Positions 53,537-63,315 are shown, counted from the first letter of the stretch. The stretch is DNA of 64,000 nucleotides from Flavobacteriales bacterium UBA4110 (GCA_002383165.1 DFXK01000002.1:226638-290637), one strand, 5' to 3'. The notes: a model not told the origin generated them from the sequence alone. Numbers and translations: made by a program.

Positions 53537-54316
53537 TTATCCTACTTTTTTCTTGCCTTTTTCCAAACTTGCTTTCAGCATTGCCATAAGGTCGGTTGCT
53601 TTGCCTTCCGGCTCTTTCACTTCTTGCACTTTGATTTTCTTACCTTTTGCTTTTTGTTTAATTATTTTCAACAGGTCGGCATTGTAAGTATCTTTATATT
53701 TTGATGCGTCGAATTCAGTCGCAAGAGATTTGATGAGCTGTTCTGCCATTTTCAGTTCAGCAGGTTTTGGTGCACTTCCTGAAGGGATCTTCAGATCTTC
53801 GAAATCCCTAATTTCTTCGGGATAACGCATCCTGTTAACCATCAATATTTTATCTTCGTAAGGCCGAATAAGACAGAGGATTTCACGATCTCTAAGAACA
53901 AAAGAACCGATTCCTGCCATTTTGGATTTGGTTAGTGCTTTCAAAAGCAATTTATAGGCTGATTCTCCATTTTTTTGTGGTTCTAAAAAGTAGGGCGTTT
54001 CAAACAATGCTGGATCTATTTCTGACTCTTTCACAAATTGGGTAATGCTCAAAACCTTTGATTTTTCAGGGCTTGCCGCTTGAAAATCTTTGTCATCAAG
54101 TACAATATATTTATCCTCGATTTTGTAACCTTTCACAATATTTTCCCACACCACTTCTTTACCCGTTTTTTCATTGACTCGTTTGAATCTGATATTGCTG
54201 AGGTCTTTACTATCCAGCATATCAAAATCCAAAGTACTAGAATCCGTTGCCGAGTATAGCTTAATCGGAATATTAACAAGTCCAAACCCAATGGCGCCGT
54301 TCCAAATTGCTTTCAT
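53537..54316 (-). CDS. ku: Ku DNA end-binding protein
   Basis: A 259-residue bacterial Ku. Core features: MKAIWNGAIGFGLVNIPIKLYSATD, RFKRVNEKTGKEVVWENIVKGYKIEDKYIVLDDKDF, LFETPYFLEPQKNGESAYKLLLKAL and GSFVLRDREILCLIRPY, typical of the Ku ring domain. The Lys-rich C-terminus binds DNA or LigD. It homodimerises on broken ends and recruits LigD, encoded downstream on the same strand. If LigD is inactive through its frameshift, this pathway would be impaired. Confidence 0.94.
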   Translation of the reverse strand: MKAIWNGAIGFGLVNIPIKLYSATDSSTLDFDMLDSKDLSNIRFKRVNEKTGKEVVWENIVKGYKIEDKYIVLDDKDFQAASPEKSKVLSITQFVKESEIDPALFETPYFLEPQKNGESAYKLLLKALTKSKMAGIGSFVLRDREILCLIRPYEDKILMVNRMRYPEEIRDFEDLKIPSGSAPKPAELKMAEQLIKSLATEFDASKYKDTYNADLLKIIKQKAKGKKIKVQEVKEPEGKATDLMAMLKASLEKGKKKVG

Positions 54317-54450
54317 AATTACGTTTTGATTTAAATAAAAAATATTACCGTAATTCTACAACAAGCATTCCATTAGTATAAAGTATATAAAATTAATGGT
54401 TGATATTAAATTGCACATTATTTGTAACTGCTTAAAAAAATAAAAGTAAA

Positions 54451-55311
54451 ATGGAAAAAGAAACTAAAAAGAAAATCAGACCAAAGCAGGAACAGAGCCG
54501 ACCCGGTCTGGAAAAAGAAATGACACCTGTCCCTGTAACCAGTCCCATCGATTACCCCAAAGGCAAGCTAAATGGTAAGGTTGCCTTGATTACCGGAGGC
54601 GACAGTGGAATTGGAAAAGCGGTGGCTCTACTATTTGCAAAAGAAGGCGCAGATATTGCGATTGCTTACCTCAGCGAAACTAAAGATGCTGAAGAAACTA
54701 AAAAACAAGTGATAGCGTATGGCAGACAATGTACTTTAATGAAGGGCGATTTGGGCAATGAACATCACTGTAAAAAAGTCATTAAAGAAACAATAAAATC
54801 ATATCAAAAAATCGATGTTTTGGTCAATAATGCTGCATTGCACTGGGAATCGGAATCGATCGAAGATATCACTACTGACCAACTGACAAGAACGTTTCAG
54901 AATAATTTCTTCTCCTATTTCTGGACGACAAAATATGCGATGCCCTATCTCAAAAAAGGAGCAAGCATCATCAACACGACATCCGTTACCGCGTATAGGG
55001 GCAGTCCTCAGCTCATCGATTACGCTTCGACAAAAGGTGCTATTGTTGCCTTTACCAGAAGTCTTTCTGCCAATCTTGTTGAAAAAGGAATTCGGGTGAA
55101 TGCTGTAGCTCCCGGCCCCATATGGACACCCTTGATTTCATCTTCATTCAAACCGAAAAAAAATTCAGAATTCGGAAGTGATTCGCCAATGAAACGTGCA
55201 GGAATGCCGAATGAAGTCGCACCAAGCTTCCTTTTTCTCGCCACTGATGACTCCAGTTTCATTTCAGGACAGGTTTTGCATCCAAATGGCGGGGAAATTG
55301 TTAATGGATAA
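54451..55311 (+). CDS. SDR oxidoreductase (YghA-like)
   Basis: A 286-residue extended-N-terminus SDR: residues 1-40 are charged and Pro-rich (RPKQEQSRPGLEKEMTPVP), then TGGDSGIGKAVA (about 48-60), NNAALH (about 127), catalytic Ser in INTTSVTA and Tyr-x-x-x-Lys in YASTKGA. Ends FISGQVLHPNGGEIVNG. This matches YghA/general-stress SDRs that use NADP(H). Substrate unknown. It lies 134 bases after the divergent ku gene and 36 bases before the PNPOx-like gene, a common stress-gene pairing. Confidence 0.85.
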   Translation: MEKETKKKIRPKQEQSRPGLEKEMTPVPVTSPIDYPKGKLNGKVALITGGDSGIGKAVALLFAKEGADIAIAYLSETKDAEETKKQVIAYGRQCTLMKGDLGNEHHCKKVIKETIKSYQKIDVLVNNAALHWESESIEDITTDQLTRTFQNNFFSYFWTTKYAMPYLKKGASIINTTSVTAYRGSPQLIDYASTKGAIVAFTRSLSANLVEKGIRVNAVAPGPIWTPLISSSFKPKKNSEFGSDSPMKRAGMPNEVAPSFLFLATDDSSFISGQVLHPNGGEIVNG

Positions 55312-55347
55312 ATCATAATAAATTAAAACATCAAAAATCAAAATAAT

Positions 55348-55854
55348 ATGTCAACAGAAAATCTTACCAATCAAGAAGCAGTAAAAAAAATCAAAGAACT
55401 ATCAGAAAAAGCCAGAATTTGTATGTTTTGTACCGAGCTGGACAGATTACCTGTCAACTCAAGACCAATGTCCTTGCAGGAAACCGATGAAAGCGGAAAT
55501 CTTTGGTTTATCAGCAGCGAAACCAGCAATAAAAATTTTGAAATCAAGGAAGACAATCGCGTTCAGTTGTATTTTATGAACAATAGCGACTCGGAATATC
55601 TGTCGGTTTATGGAAATGCACATATCTATAAAGATAAAGCAACAATTGAGGATAAATGGTCACCAATGGCGAACGCTTGGTTCGACGGAAAAGATGACCC
55701 TAATGTTTCAATCATCCGTGTAGAACCAAAAGAAACGTATTACTGGGACACAAAAGCAGGAAAATTAGTTAGTTTATTAAGCTTCGCTGCCGCGGCAATT
55801 ACCGGAAACAAAACTGATAATTCTGACGGTGTGGAAGGAACTGCAAAAATTTAA
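55348..55854 (+). CDS. PNPOx-like general stress FMN-binding split-barrel protein
   Basis: A 168-residue split barrel: AVKKIKELSEKARICMFCTELDRLPVNSRPMSLQETDESGNLWFISSETSNKNFEI then VQLYFMNNSDSEYLSVYGNAHIYKDK and IRVEPKETYYWDTKAGKLV, matching the GSP26-like pyridoxamine 5'-phosphate oxidase family. Probably a flavin-binding stress protein, not a true PNPOx. Likely in one operon with the SDR 36 bases upstream, ended by a clear terminator. Confidence 0.85.
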   Translation: MSTENLTNQEAVKKIKELSEKARICMFCTELDRLPVNSRPMSLQETDESGNLWFISSETSNKNFEIKEDNRVQLYFMNNSDSEYLSVYGNAHIYKDKATIEDKWSPMANAWFDGKDDPNVSIIRVEPKETYYWDTKAGKLVSLLSFAAAAITGNKTDNSDGVEGTAKI

Positions 55855-55868
55855 TTAAATTTAAAATT

Positions 55869-55915
55869 AAGTCACAAAGAAAATTATATAGTATAAACTT
55901 TGTGACTTTTATTTT
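55869..55915 (+). terminator. Terminator after the PNPOx-like gene
   Basis: A perfect 11-bp stem (AAGTCACAAAG 55869-55879, CTTTGTGACTT 55898-55908) with an 18-base loop and a following TTATTTT. Confidence 0.8.
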
Positions 55916-55936
55916 CCTATTCTTAACGAAATACAG

Positions 55937-56965
55937 ATGGCTAAACTCATCACATTCACAAACAAAGGCATCTACTGCCCTCAGGGAAAATTCTACATCG
56001 ATCCGTGGCGACCGGTTGATTTGGCGGTTATTACACACGGTCACGCCGATCACGCCCGTTGGGGAATGAAAAAATACCTTTGTCATCATTTTACAAAACC
56101 GATATTACATAAAAGAATCAGCGAAGATATCGAATGTCAAAGTGTGGAATATGGCGAAATCATCAATATCAATGGCGTAAAATTATCGCTTCATCCTGCA
56201 GGTCATATTATCGGTTCTGCGCAGATTCGTTTGGAATATAAAGGTTATGTGAGCGTCATTTCGGGAGATTATAAAGTTCAGGATGATGGTTTGAGTACGC
56301 CTTTCGAATTGGTAAAATGCAATGAATTTGTTACGGAAAGCACTTTCGGACTTCCGATTTATAACTGGCTTGAAGTTAACGATTTGAATCAAAAAATGCA
56401 AAATTGGGTTTTAAGAAATAAAGAAAATCAGAAAACTTCTGTATTCATCGGTTATTCTTTGGGTAAAGCGCAGCGAATTATGAAAGCAGTTGAAGGTTTG
56501 GGAAAAATTCACGTTCACTACTCTATCGGAAAACTCAACGAAGCTTTCGAAAACGTCGGAATCACTTTACCCGACTACGAAATCCCTGATTTTAGGGAAT
56601 CTGTAAAACATTTACAAGATGAAATTGTCATCGTTCCGCCTGCTTTATTGGACTCCAATGTCATTAAAAAAATACCAAATCCCGCAACGGCAATTTGTTC
56701 AGGCTGGATGCAGGTGCGTGGTGCAAGACGATGGCGAAGTGCAGATGCAGGTTTCCCAATGAGTGATCACGCTGATTGGAAAGGTCTTTTGCAGGCGATA
56801 AAAGCAACAGAAGCAGAAATTGTACACGTCACGCACGGACAAACAGAAGTTTTTTCAAAATATTTAAATGAAATCGGTATCAAATCTGATGTTGTGGAAA
56901 CTTTGTATGGTGACGACGATGAAAAGGAAACTGAACAAGAAATCATCAAAAAACCTGAGCAATGA
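55937..56965 (+). CDS. Ligase-associated DNA exonuclease (metallo-beta-lactamase fold)
   Basis: A 342-residue beta-CASP-like MBL nuclease, here of the ligase-associated type. The metal-binding motif is HGHADHARWG (about 34-43), with later His in LHPAGHIIGSAQ, ISGDYK and SDHADW. Members act with a dedicated ATP-dependent ligase and Lhr-like helicase in DNA repair. Its stop overlaps the ligase start by 4 bases (ATGA), so the two are translationally coupled. Confidence 0.93.
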   Translation: MAKLITFTNKGIYCPQGKFYIDPWRPVDLAVITHGHADHARWGMKKYLCHHFTKPILHKRISEDIECQSVEYGEIININGVKLSLHPAGHIIGSAQIRLEYKGYVSVISGDYKVQDDGLSTPFELVKCNEFVTESTFGLPIYNWLEVNDLNQKMQNWVLRNKENQKTSVFIGYSLGKAQRIMKAVEGLGKIHVHYSIGKLNEAFENVGITLPDYEIPDFRESVKHLQDEIVIVPPALLDSNVIKKIPNPATAICSGWMQVRGARRWRSADAGFPMSDHADWKGLLQAIKATEAEIVHVTHGQTEVFSKYLNEIGIKSDVVETLYGDDDEKETEQEIIKKPEQ

Positions 56966-58542
56966 GACATTTCGCAGAACTCATCAACGCCCTCGAAAGC
57001 ACCAACAAAACCAATGCTAAAATCGATGCCATCATCGATTATTTGGAACGTGCGCCAGATGAAGATAAAGTGTGGTTCATCGCCCTGTTTACGGGCAAAA
57101 GACCGAAGCGAAATGTAAACACCAATTATATGAAAGAATGGGCGTTGGAAATTACACAATTGCCTTTTTGGTTGTTTCAAGAAAGCTATTCTTCAGTCGG
57201 AGATTTGGGTGAAACTTTGTCACTCGTTCTTCCGCCACCCACTGAAAAAATCGATAAATCTTTGTCTGAATGGATGAATGAAATTATTGGTTTAAAAGAT
57301 AAATCAGATTCAGAAAAAAAGGATTTTGTTTTAAATTCCTGGAACGGTTTGGATTATACAGAACGTTTAATTTTCAATAAATTATTAGGCGGAAGTTTCA
57401 GAATTGGAGTCTCAGATAAAACTTTAATTAATGCTTTAACGAAATTTTCCAATCAAGAATCGAGTGCTTTAACACATAGTTTGATGGGAAAATGGCAACC
57501 CGAAAATACGTCTTTCAAAGAATTAATTTCGGCAGAAAATATCAATCCCGATAACTCAAAACCATATCCGTTTTGTCTGGCTTATCCTCTGGAAAAAGAT
57601 TTGGAAGATTTGGGAAAACCCGATGAATGGCAGATTGAATATAAATGGGACGGAATTCGTGGGCAAATTATACGCAGAAATGACGAAGTTTTTATTTGGT
57701 CGAGAGGTGAAGAACTGATTACCGAACAGTTTCCAGAAATCAAAGAAGTCATTCAGAATATGAAAGGAAATTTTGTTTTGGATGGAGAAATTTTGGCAGT
57801 AAAAGATAATCAGGTTTTGAATTTTAATGAATTACAGAAACGCCTCAACCGAAAAACTTTAACCAAGAAAATGCTTTCAGAAATACCGATTCAGGTTTTT
57901 GCTTATGATTTACTGGAATTGGAAGGAAATGATTTGCGTGAAAAACCAATCTCTGCCAGACGGGCAATGCTGGAAGAACTTTTATTAAATGAACACCCCG
58001 AAAACATCAGACTTTCCGAGCTTATTGAATTTGAAAGCTGGGAAGATTTAAATACAATCAGAGAAAATTCCAGAGAAATCAACAGTGAAGGTTTGATGCT
58101 GAAACAGAAAAATTCGCACTATCTTTCCGGTCGAAAAAAAGGCGATTGGTGGAAATGGAAAATCGATCCGCTTACGATTGACGCCGTTCTCATCTACGCT
58201 CAGAAAGGAAGCGGACGACGAAGCGCCTATTACACCGATTACACTTTTGCCGTTAAAAATGAAGATAAATTAGTCACGATTGCCAAAGCGTATTCCGGTT
58301 TGACGGACAAAGAAATAATGGAAGTCAGCAAGTTTGTCAACAAAAATGCAATTGAAAAATTTGGTCCCGTCCGAACCGTAAAACCCGAATTGGTTTTTGA
58401 AATTGCCTTCGAAGGAATTGGTTTCAGCAACCGTCACAAAAGCGGTGTTGCATTGCGCTTCCCAAGAATTGTACGCTGGAGAAAAGATAAAAAAGTGGAT
58501 GAGATTGATGACTTGGAAGAGATTAAGAAATTGATACAGTAG
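56962..58542 (+). CDS. ATP-dependent DNA ligase (ligase-associated set)
   Basis: A 526-residue ATP-dependent ligase with an N-terminal DNA-binding domain (1-200), adenylation domain with KWDGIRGQIIRR (catalytic Lys near residue 230), FVLDGEIL, EGLMLKQ and a C-terminal OB domain with FAVKNEDKLVTIAKAYSGLTDKEI. It seals nicks after processing by the exonuclease. It is followed not by the helicase, as is usual for this set, but by a 2.2-kb reverse-strand RloAB insertion. Confidence 0.93.
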   Translation: MRHFAELINALESTNKTNAKIDAIIDYLERAPDEDKVWFIALFTGKRPKRNVNTNYMKEWALEITQLPFWLFQESYSSVGDLGETLSLVLPPPTEKIDKSLSEWMNEIIGLKDKSDSEKKDFVLNSWNGLDYTERLIFNKLLGGSFRIGVSDKTLINALTKFSNQESSALTHSLMGKWQPENTSFKELISAENINPDNSKPYPFCLAYPLEKDLEDLGKPDEWQIEYKWDGIRGQIIRRNDEVFIWSRGEELITEQFPEIKEVIQNMKGNFVLDGEILAVKDNQVLNFNELQKRLNRKTLTKKMLSEIPIQVFAYDLLELEGNDLREKPISARRAMLEELLLNEHPENIRLSELIEFESWEDLNTIRENSREINSEGLMLKQKNSHYLSGRKKGDWWKWKIDPLTIDAVLIYAQKGSGRRSAYYTDYTFAVKNEDKLVTIAKAYSGLTDKEIMEVSKFVNKNAIEKFGPVRTVKPELVFEIAFEGIGFSNRHKSGVALRFPRIVRWRKDKKVDEIDDLEEIKKLIQ

Positions 58543-58562
58543 GTTTATAAAAATACAATTAA

Positions 58563-58586
58563 CTATTTTTTGTATATTAAAAATAG
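58563..58586. terminator. Weak hairpin between ligase and rloB
   Basis: CTATTTTT (58563-58570) pairs with AAAAATAG (58579-58586) around an 8-base loop, between convergent genes. AT-only stem, so weak. Confidence 0.35.
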
Positions 58587-59273
58587 CTAATTTCTTAAAT
58601 TTTCATTTAAAACATTTACTAATTGGAAAACAGTAGTAACTGGATTCTGTAAGTGATATGCTAAATGTTTTTGTTGTTCGTACAATTCTTCAGCATTTTT
58701 GATAGCTTTTTCTTGGGATGAATTAGTGTCTTCTAATAACAGATTATATACTTTTAAACAAAATGTGTATTTTTTACCATCTCTCTCATAATTAATCTTC
58801 CATTTCTCACTCAATTGCTCGTAATAGAATGTTCTTAAATGTTGAGCTTCTATTTTGTTATAATGTAAGTAAAACCATAGTTCAAATGAATCATTAGAAT
58901 ATGCGACTTTGTATCCTAATTGTTTAGCTTTGCTAATAGCATTATCAAAATCAGCAAATTCGTTTTCTCCGTTTTTGTAATCCATATCAAAAACACACCA
59001 TATTTCATCATAATCGAATTCTAAATTTTCAATTATTTTTTCAGTCGTTTCAACAAGTTTTGTTTTCGATTGTCCTCCTAAATCTAATGCTTCTACTTTT
59101 AAACCTAAAACAGGAAACGATTCAAAATATAATTTTTCAGTTTGTCCTTCACAAACAATAAGAATAGATTTATTGATAGGAATTGTATCAATTTTATAAG
59201 ATGTAGGCTTTGATTTTCGATTCCAAGCCTTTCCTTCATCTGTCTTTTTGATAGCTTTAGTTTTCTTCGGCAT
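58587..59273 (-). CDS. RloB-like protein (AbiLii-type TOPRIM partner)
   Basis: A 228-residue RloB-family protein with a TOPRIM-like fold: ILIVCEGQTEKLYFESF (catalytic Glu, about 39-55), IWCVFDMDYKNGENEF (Asp-x-Asp pair, about 98-105) and VAYSNDSFELWFYLHY. Start: the first frame start at 59279 is TTG; ATG 59271-59273 is preferred. The gene overlaps the 3' end of the ATPase gene by 17 bases, so they are one operon. RloAB and AbiLi/AbiLii pairs are known as phage-defence (abortive infection) genes; here that is inference. Confidence 0.85.
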   Translation of the reverse strand: MPKKTKAIKKTDEGKAWNRKSKPTSYKIDTIPINKSILIVCEGQTEKLYFESFPVLGLKVEALDLGGQSKTKLVETTEKIIENLEFDYDEIWCVFDMDYKNGENEFADFDNAISKAKQLGYKVAYSNDSFELWFYLHYNKIEAQHLRTFYYEQLSEKWKINYERDGKKYTFCLKVYNLLLEDTNSSQEKAIKNAEELYEQQKHLAYHLQNPVTTVFQLVNVLNENLRN

Positions 59274-60564
59274 AATCAAAATTTAATAAAGTTGAAAAAT
59301 TACCTAAAAATGGAATTGCGCCATATTTACCTTGGATATAGTCTTTCTCGAAAGAAGCATTATTTCTAACCCCTTTAATTTCTACAAGAGTGTATAAATG
59401 ACTAGCTCCAAATTTATCTTTTTCTACAAAGTCAATTTGGTCACGTCTCAAAATTTCCGAACTTAAAAGATTGGTGTCGTGGGTTGTAAAAATCAATTGT
59501 GAATTTTTATTAGATTCTGAATTAAATAATTCAACAATTTTTTTCGTTAATAGTGGATGAAATCTAGAATCAAATTCATCGATTACTAATGTTTTTCCTT
59601 CTTTTAAAGCAGCATAAATGAATGGGCTTAATTCGAACATTTTAAGTGTTCCTTCAGACTCTTGTCCACCTAAAATAAATGGAATATCGCGAATTTTTTT
59701 ATTATTCTTATCATATTGGGAACGGCTTGAAATTATGATTTTTCCTTTTTTAAATTCTTCTTTAAAATCATCATCAATGTCTTCGGGTAAATTATCTTTA
59801 GTAATTTCAATAGTTTCAATATCATTAATTCCAGTATCGGCATTTTTTAAAAAGCCAAGAATAAAATCTTTTTTCTTAAAGTCTTCTAAAGCTTCTCCAG
59901 CTGTAGAATACATTCCACTATGTCCCAATCCATTAATGACCATAATGGAAGAAATTGACTTTACAATTAATTTAGACATTTTACCAAACCCAAACGATGA
60001 AAGAGTAGTTAAAAATAGAGAATTATTTCTAAAAATTGTATTTTCATCATCGTCGAGGTCTAATAATGAAATAAATTTATTTCCTTCTTCAAAATGCTTA
60101 TTATTCACTTCAAGGATTTCTTGTTCTTCTCTAATGAATAATGTTTGTTCTCTTTTTTTGGGAGTATAAAATAACCATTCGCTTCTGATTGATTTTTCAT
60201 CGGCTTCAAACCCATATCTGTATCTCACATTTTTAATTCTAAAAACTAATTGAAAGAATGTTGGTTCTTTAGCCGATTCTATAGACAATTTAAAAGGCTC
60301 AAGAATGCTTAATACATTATCATCTTTTACAGATGTACTAATAATACGAATAAAGGAAACCAAAGCCTTAATTACATTACTCTTCCCACTAGCATTTGCT
60401 CCATAAATTGCCTTTGATTTAATTAAAGGTAGCTTATCCTCAATTTCGATTATATTTTTAGAATCTAATATTTGATTATTAGATTTAATTTTTGAAGCGG
60501 TCATATTTAAGGTTTGTTGTTCTTTAAAAGACCAAAAATTCCCAAAATTAAATTCTTCAATCAT
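59257..60564 (-). CDS. RloA-like AAA ATPase (AbiLi-type)
   Basis: A 435-residue ATPase of the AAA_15/OLD-like group: IYGANASGKSNVIKAL (Walker A, about 53-62), a long middle domain and KTLVIDEFDSRFHPLLTKKIVELF (Walker B, about 330-350) followed by QLIFTTHDTNLL. It begins IEEFNFGNFWSFKEQQTLNM, an N-terminal strand typical of this family. Together with RloB (overlapping) it forms an AbiL-like defence module. The pair is reverse to its neighbours and splits the ligase-associated repair genes. Confidence 0.87.
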   Translation of the reverse strand: MIEEFNFGNFWSFKEQQTLNMTASKIKSNNQILDSKNIIEIEDKLPLIKSKAIYGANASGKSNVIKALVSFIRIISTSVKDDNVLSILEPFKLSIESAKEPTFFQLVFRIKNVRYRYGFEADEKSIRSEWLFYTPKKREQTLFIREEQEILEVNNKHFEEGNKFISLLDLDDDENTIFRNNSLFLTTLSSFGFGKMSKLIVKSISSIMVINGLGHSGMYSTAGEALEDFKKKDFILGFLKNADTGINDIETIEITKDNLPEDIDDDFKEEFKKGKIIISSRSQYDKNNKKIRDIPFILGGQESEGTLKMFELSPFIYAALKEGKTLVIDEFDSRFHPLLTKKIVELFNSESNKNSQLIFTTHDTNLLSSEILRRDQIDFVEKDKFGASHLYTLVEIKGVRNNASFEKDYIQGKYGAIPFLGNFSTLLNFDYAEEN

Positions 60565-60739
60565 TATTTCTTATTTTGAAATTTGTAATTATTTTTCAAA
60601 TATACAAATAAGAAACCGCATTATATGTTTTTTTTAACTAAAAAAGCAATACATATTATGAGATAATTCGTAGACAATCTATTTCTATTTATAATTGGTT
60701 AAAAATTTGATATTGTAAAAATGTCATAATAAAATAAAT

Positions 60740-63187
60740 TTGAGCAACTTCGAAAATACCAACGGCTTTAAAATCATTCAAAACTGGATGATGGAAAAAT
60801 CGATTTCGCCTTTTAAATTTCAGATTCAGACTTGGCAGAAATTTGGGAGCGGTTACAGCGGAATGGTGGTTGCTCCAACCGGTTTTGGGAAAACTTTTTC
60901 TGTTTTTTTAGCCTTGATTTCAGATTTTTTAAATAATCCCGAAAACTACAAAATCGGACTGAAAATGATTTGGATTACGCCACTTCGTTCGCTTTCAAAA
61001 GATATCGCCAAAGCAATGCAGGAAGCGATTGACGAGATCGGTCTGGATTGGGCAGTTGGTGTGAGAAATGGTGATACCGATCCGAAAGTCCGACAGCAAC
61101 AGGTCAAAAATATGCCGGAAATTCTGGTTGCTACTCCTGAAAGTTTACAGTTATTATTAGGACAGAAAAATCATCAGCGTTTTTTCAAAAATCTGCACAC
61201 GATTGTTATGGATGAATGGCACGAATTGTTGGGTTCAAAACGTGGTGTTTTGGTAGAATTGGGAATTTCTCAACTCAGAAAATATGTTCCGAAACTTAAA
61301 ATTTGGGGAATCACGGCCACCATCGGAAATCTTGATGAAGCGATGGAAGTTTTAATTCCATATAAAATTAAAAAGACAAAAGTTACCGCCAAAGAACATA
61401 AGAAAATTGAAATTCTACCTGTTTTTCCTGACGAAGTTGAGATTTTGCCTTGGGCAGGACATCTCGGACAGAAACTCGCGGATAAAGTGGTACCGATTAT
61501 TTTACAATCAAAATCCACGATTGTTTTTACCAATACGAGAAGCCAAAGTGAAATGTGGTATCAGCTTTTACTGAATGCGTATCCAGATTTTGCTGGACAA
61601 ATCGCCATTCATCACAGTTCGATTGATGCGGAATTGCGAATTTGGATTGAGGAAAATTTAAGTTCAGGAAAACTGAAAGCCGTTGTTTCAACATCATCTC
61701 TAGATTTGGGAATTGATTTTAAACCTGTTGATACAGTGATTCAAATCGGTTCTGCAAAAGGTGTTGCGAGGTTTTTACAGCGTGCTGGACGAAGTGGTCA
61801 TTCTCCTTTTGAAACTTCGAAAATCTATTGCGTTCCGACGCATTCTTTGGAATTGATTGAAGTTTCTGCCTTGAAAGAAGCCGTTAAACAAAATGTGATT
61901 GAACCTCGTGAACCACAGGTTTTATGTTTCGATGTTTTGGTTCAGTTTCTGATGACTTTGGCGATTGGCGACGGATTTTATCCCGAAGAAACCTACGAAA
62001 GAATCAAGCAAGTCTATACTTTTCAGGAAATTACGGATGCAGAATGGAAATCAATCATTGAATTTCTGACGATTGGCGGAAGCGCGCTGAAAAGCTATGA
62101 AGAATACCATAAAGTCGTGGTAATGGGAGACGGTCTGCACAAAGTGAATTCCCGAAGAATAGCGATGCTCCACCGGATGAATATGGGTGCAATTGTGAGC
62201 GATGCGATGCTTAAAGTGAAATTTATTTCCGGCGGATATATCGGGATGGTCGAAGAATATTTTATTTCAAGATTAAAAAAAGAAGAGAAATTTATTTTGG
62301 CAGGGAGAGTTCTGGAAGTGGCGATGATCAAAGATATGACGGTTTTCGTTCGGGCTTCAAAAGGAAAAGCGCAGGCTCCAAGTTATTTGGGTGGAAGATT
62401 GCCGTTGAGTTCTAATCTTGGTCAGTTTTTGCGTGAAAAACTGTCGAATGCTTTAAATCCGAAAGCTTCTGAGAAAGAACTTAAATTTTTGCATCCGCTT
62501 TTGATGAACCAAGAAGAGCGTTCGCATATCCCAAAAGATGATGAATTTTTGGTGGAAATGATTAAAAACCGGGAAGGTTATCATCTGTTTATGTATCCTT
62601 TCGAAGGTCGATTGGTACACGAAGTGATGGCTGCTTTGATTGCTTATCGGATTTCAAAATTAGCTCCAATTTCCTTTTCAATGGCGATGAATGATTATGG
62701 TTTTGAATTATTCAGCGATAAAGAAATTCCTCTGAATGAAGAAAATTTAGATAAAATCTTAACGAGAGAAAATCTGATGACCGATGTGATTTCGAGTATT
62801 AATGCTGCGGAAATGGCGAGAAGAAAATTCCGTGATATTGCGGTGATTTCCGGAATGGTTGTTCAGAATTTTCCGGGGCAACAACGTTCGAATAAATCGC
62901 TTCAAAGTTCGGCAGGTTTGATTTTTAAAGTCTTGGAAGATCACGACCCGAATCATTTTCTTGTGCGGCAGGCTTATACGGAAGTTTTCAATATGCAATT
63001 GCAGGAACAAAGATTGGTAGAAGCTTTTAAGCGAATCGAAAAATCTAAAATTATTCTGAAATTTGCCAATGCCTTTACACCTTTGAGTTTCCCGATCAAG
63101 GTTGACAGCTTGAGACAGACGTTGACGAGTGAAGATTTGGATGCAAGAATTCAGAAGTTGATTCAGCAAGCGAAGAAAGTTAAATAA
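60740..63187 (+). CDS. Ligase-associated DEXH-box helicase (Lhr-like)
   Basis: An 815-residue Lhr-type helicase. Motifs: Walker A APTGFGKTFS (about 45), TPLRSLSKD, VATPESLQLLL, DExH box MDEWHELLGSKRG, VSTSSLDLGIDFKPVD and QRAGRSGHS, then the Lhr C-terminal domain (WH and beta-barrel). It unwinds DNA for repair with the upstream exonuclease and ligase. The chosen start is TTG at 60740 (encoding MSNFENTNGF, which fits family N-termini); the next in-frame ATG at 60788 would drop 16 residues. The RloAB module sits 175 bases upstream in reverse. Confidence 0.9.
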   Translation: MSNFENTNGFKIIQNWMMEKSISPFKFQIQTWQKFGSGYSGMVVAPTGFGKTFSVFLALISDFLNNPENYKIGLKMIWITPLRSLSKDIAKAMQEAIDEIGLDWAVGVRNGDTDPKVRQQQVKNMPEILVATPESLQLLLGQKNHQRFFKNLHTIVMDEWHELLGSKRGVLVELGISQLRKYVPKLKIWGITATIGNLDEAMEVLIPYKIKKTKVTAKEHKKIEILPVFPDEVEILPWAGHLGQKLADKVVPIILQSKSTIVFTNTRSQSEMWYQLLLNAYPDFAGQIAIHHSSIDAELRIWIEENLSSGKLKAVVSTSSLDLGIDFKPVDTVIQIGSAKGVARFLQRAGRSGHSPFETSKIYCVPTHSLELIEVSALKEAVKQNVIEPREPQVLCFDVLVQFLMTLAIGDGFYPEETYERIKQVYTFQEITDAEWKSIIEFLTIGGSALKSYEEYHKVVVMGDGLHKVNSRRIAMLHRMNMGAIVSDAMLKVKFISGGYIGMVEEYFISRLKKEEKFILAGRVLEVAMIKDMTVFVRASKGKAQAPSYLGGRLPLSSNLGQFLREKLSNALNPKASEKELKFLHPLLMNQEERSHIPKDDEFLVEMIKNREGYHLFMYPFEGRLVHEVMAALIAYRISKLAPISFSMAMNDYGFELFSDKEIPLNEENLDKILTRENLMTDVISSINAAEMARRKFRDIAVISGMVVQNFPGQQRSNKSLQSSAGLIFKVLEDHDPNHFLVRQAYTEVFNMQLQEQRLVEAFKRIEKSKIILKFANAFTPLSFPIKVDSLRQTLTSEDLDARIQKLIQQAKKVK

Positions 63188-63228
63188 AGGGAATTGTAAA
63201 TAAGCCAATTGTGAATTTAATATCGTTG

Positions 63229-63299
63229 TGTCATTCAGAACGGAACGAAGAGAAGTAAAGAATCTTTAGAGCTAAGATTCTTCCTTCGTCAGAATGACA
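63229..63299. repeat. Palindromic repeat with TGTCATTC/GAATGACA ends
   Basis: TGTCATTC (63229-63236) and GAATGACA (63292-63299) end an imperfect long hairpin with AAGAATCTT/AAGATTCTT near the centre. Non-coding, between the helicase and pdeM. The ends resemble those of the element at 27320-27370, so both may belong to one interspersed family. Confidence 0.7.
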
Positions 63300-63315
63300 A
63301 ACATGAAATTAAAAA

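Noticed and set aside
59618..60169. Plus-strand 183-residue ORF in rloA
   Set aside because: Antisense to a convincing ATPase with Walker motifs; no independent support.
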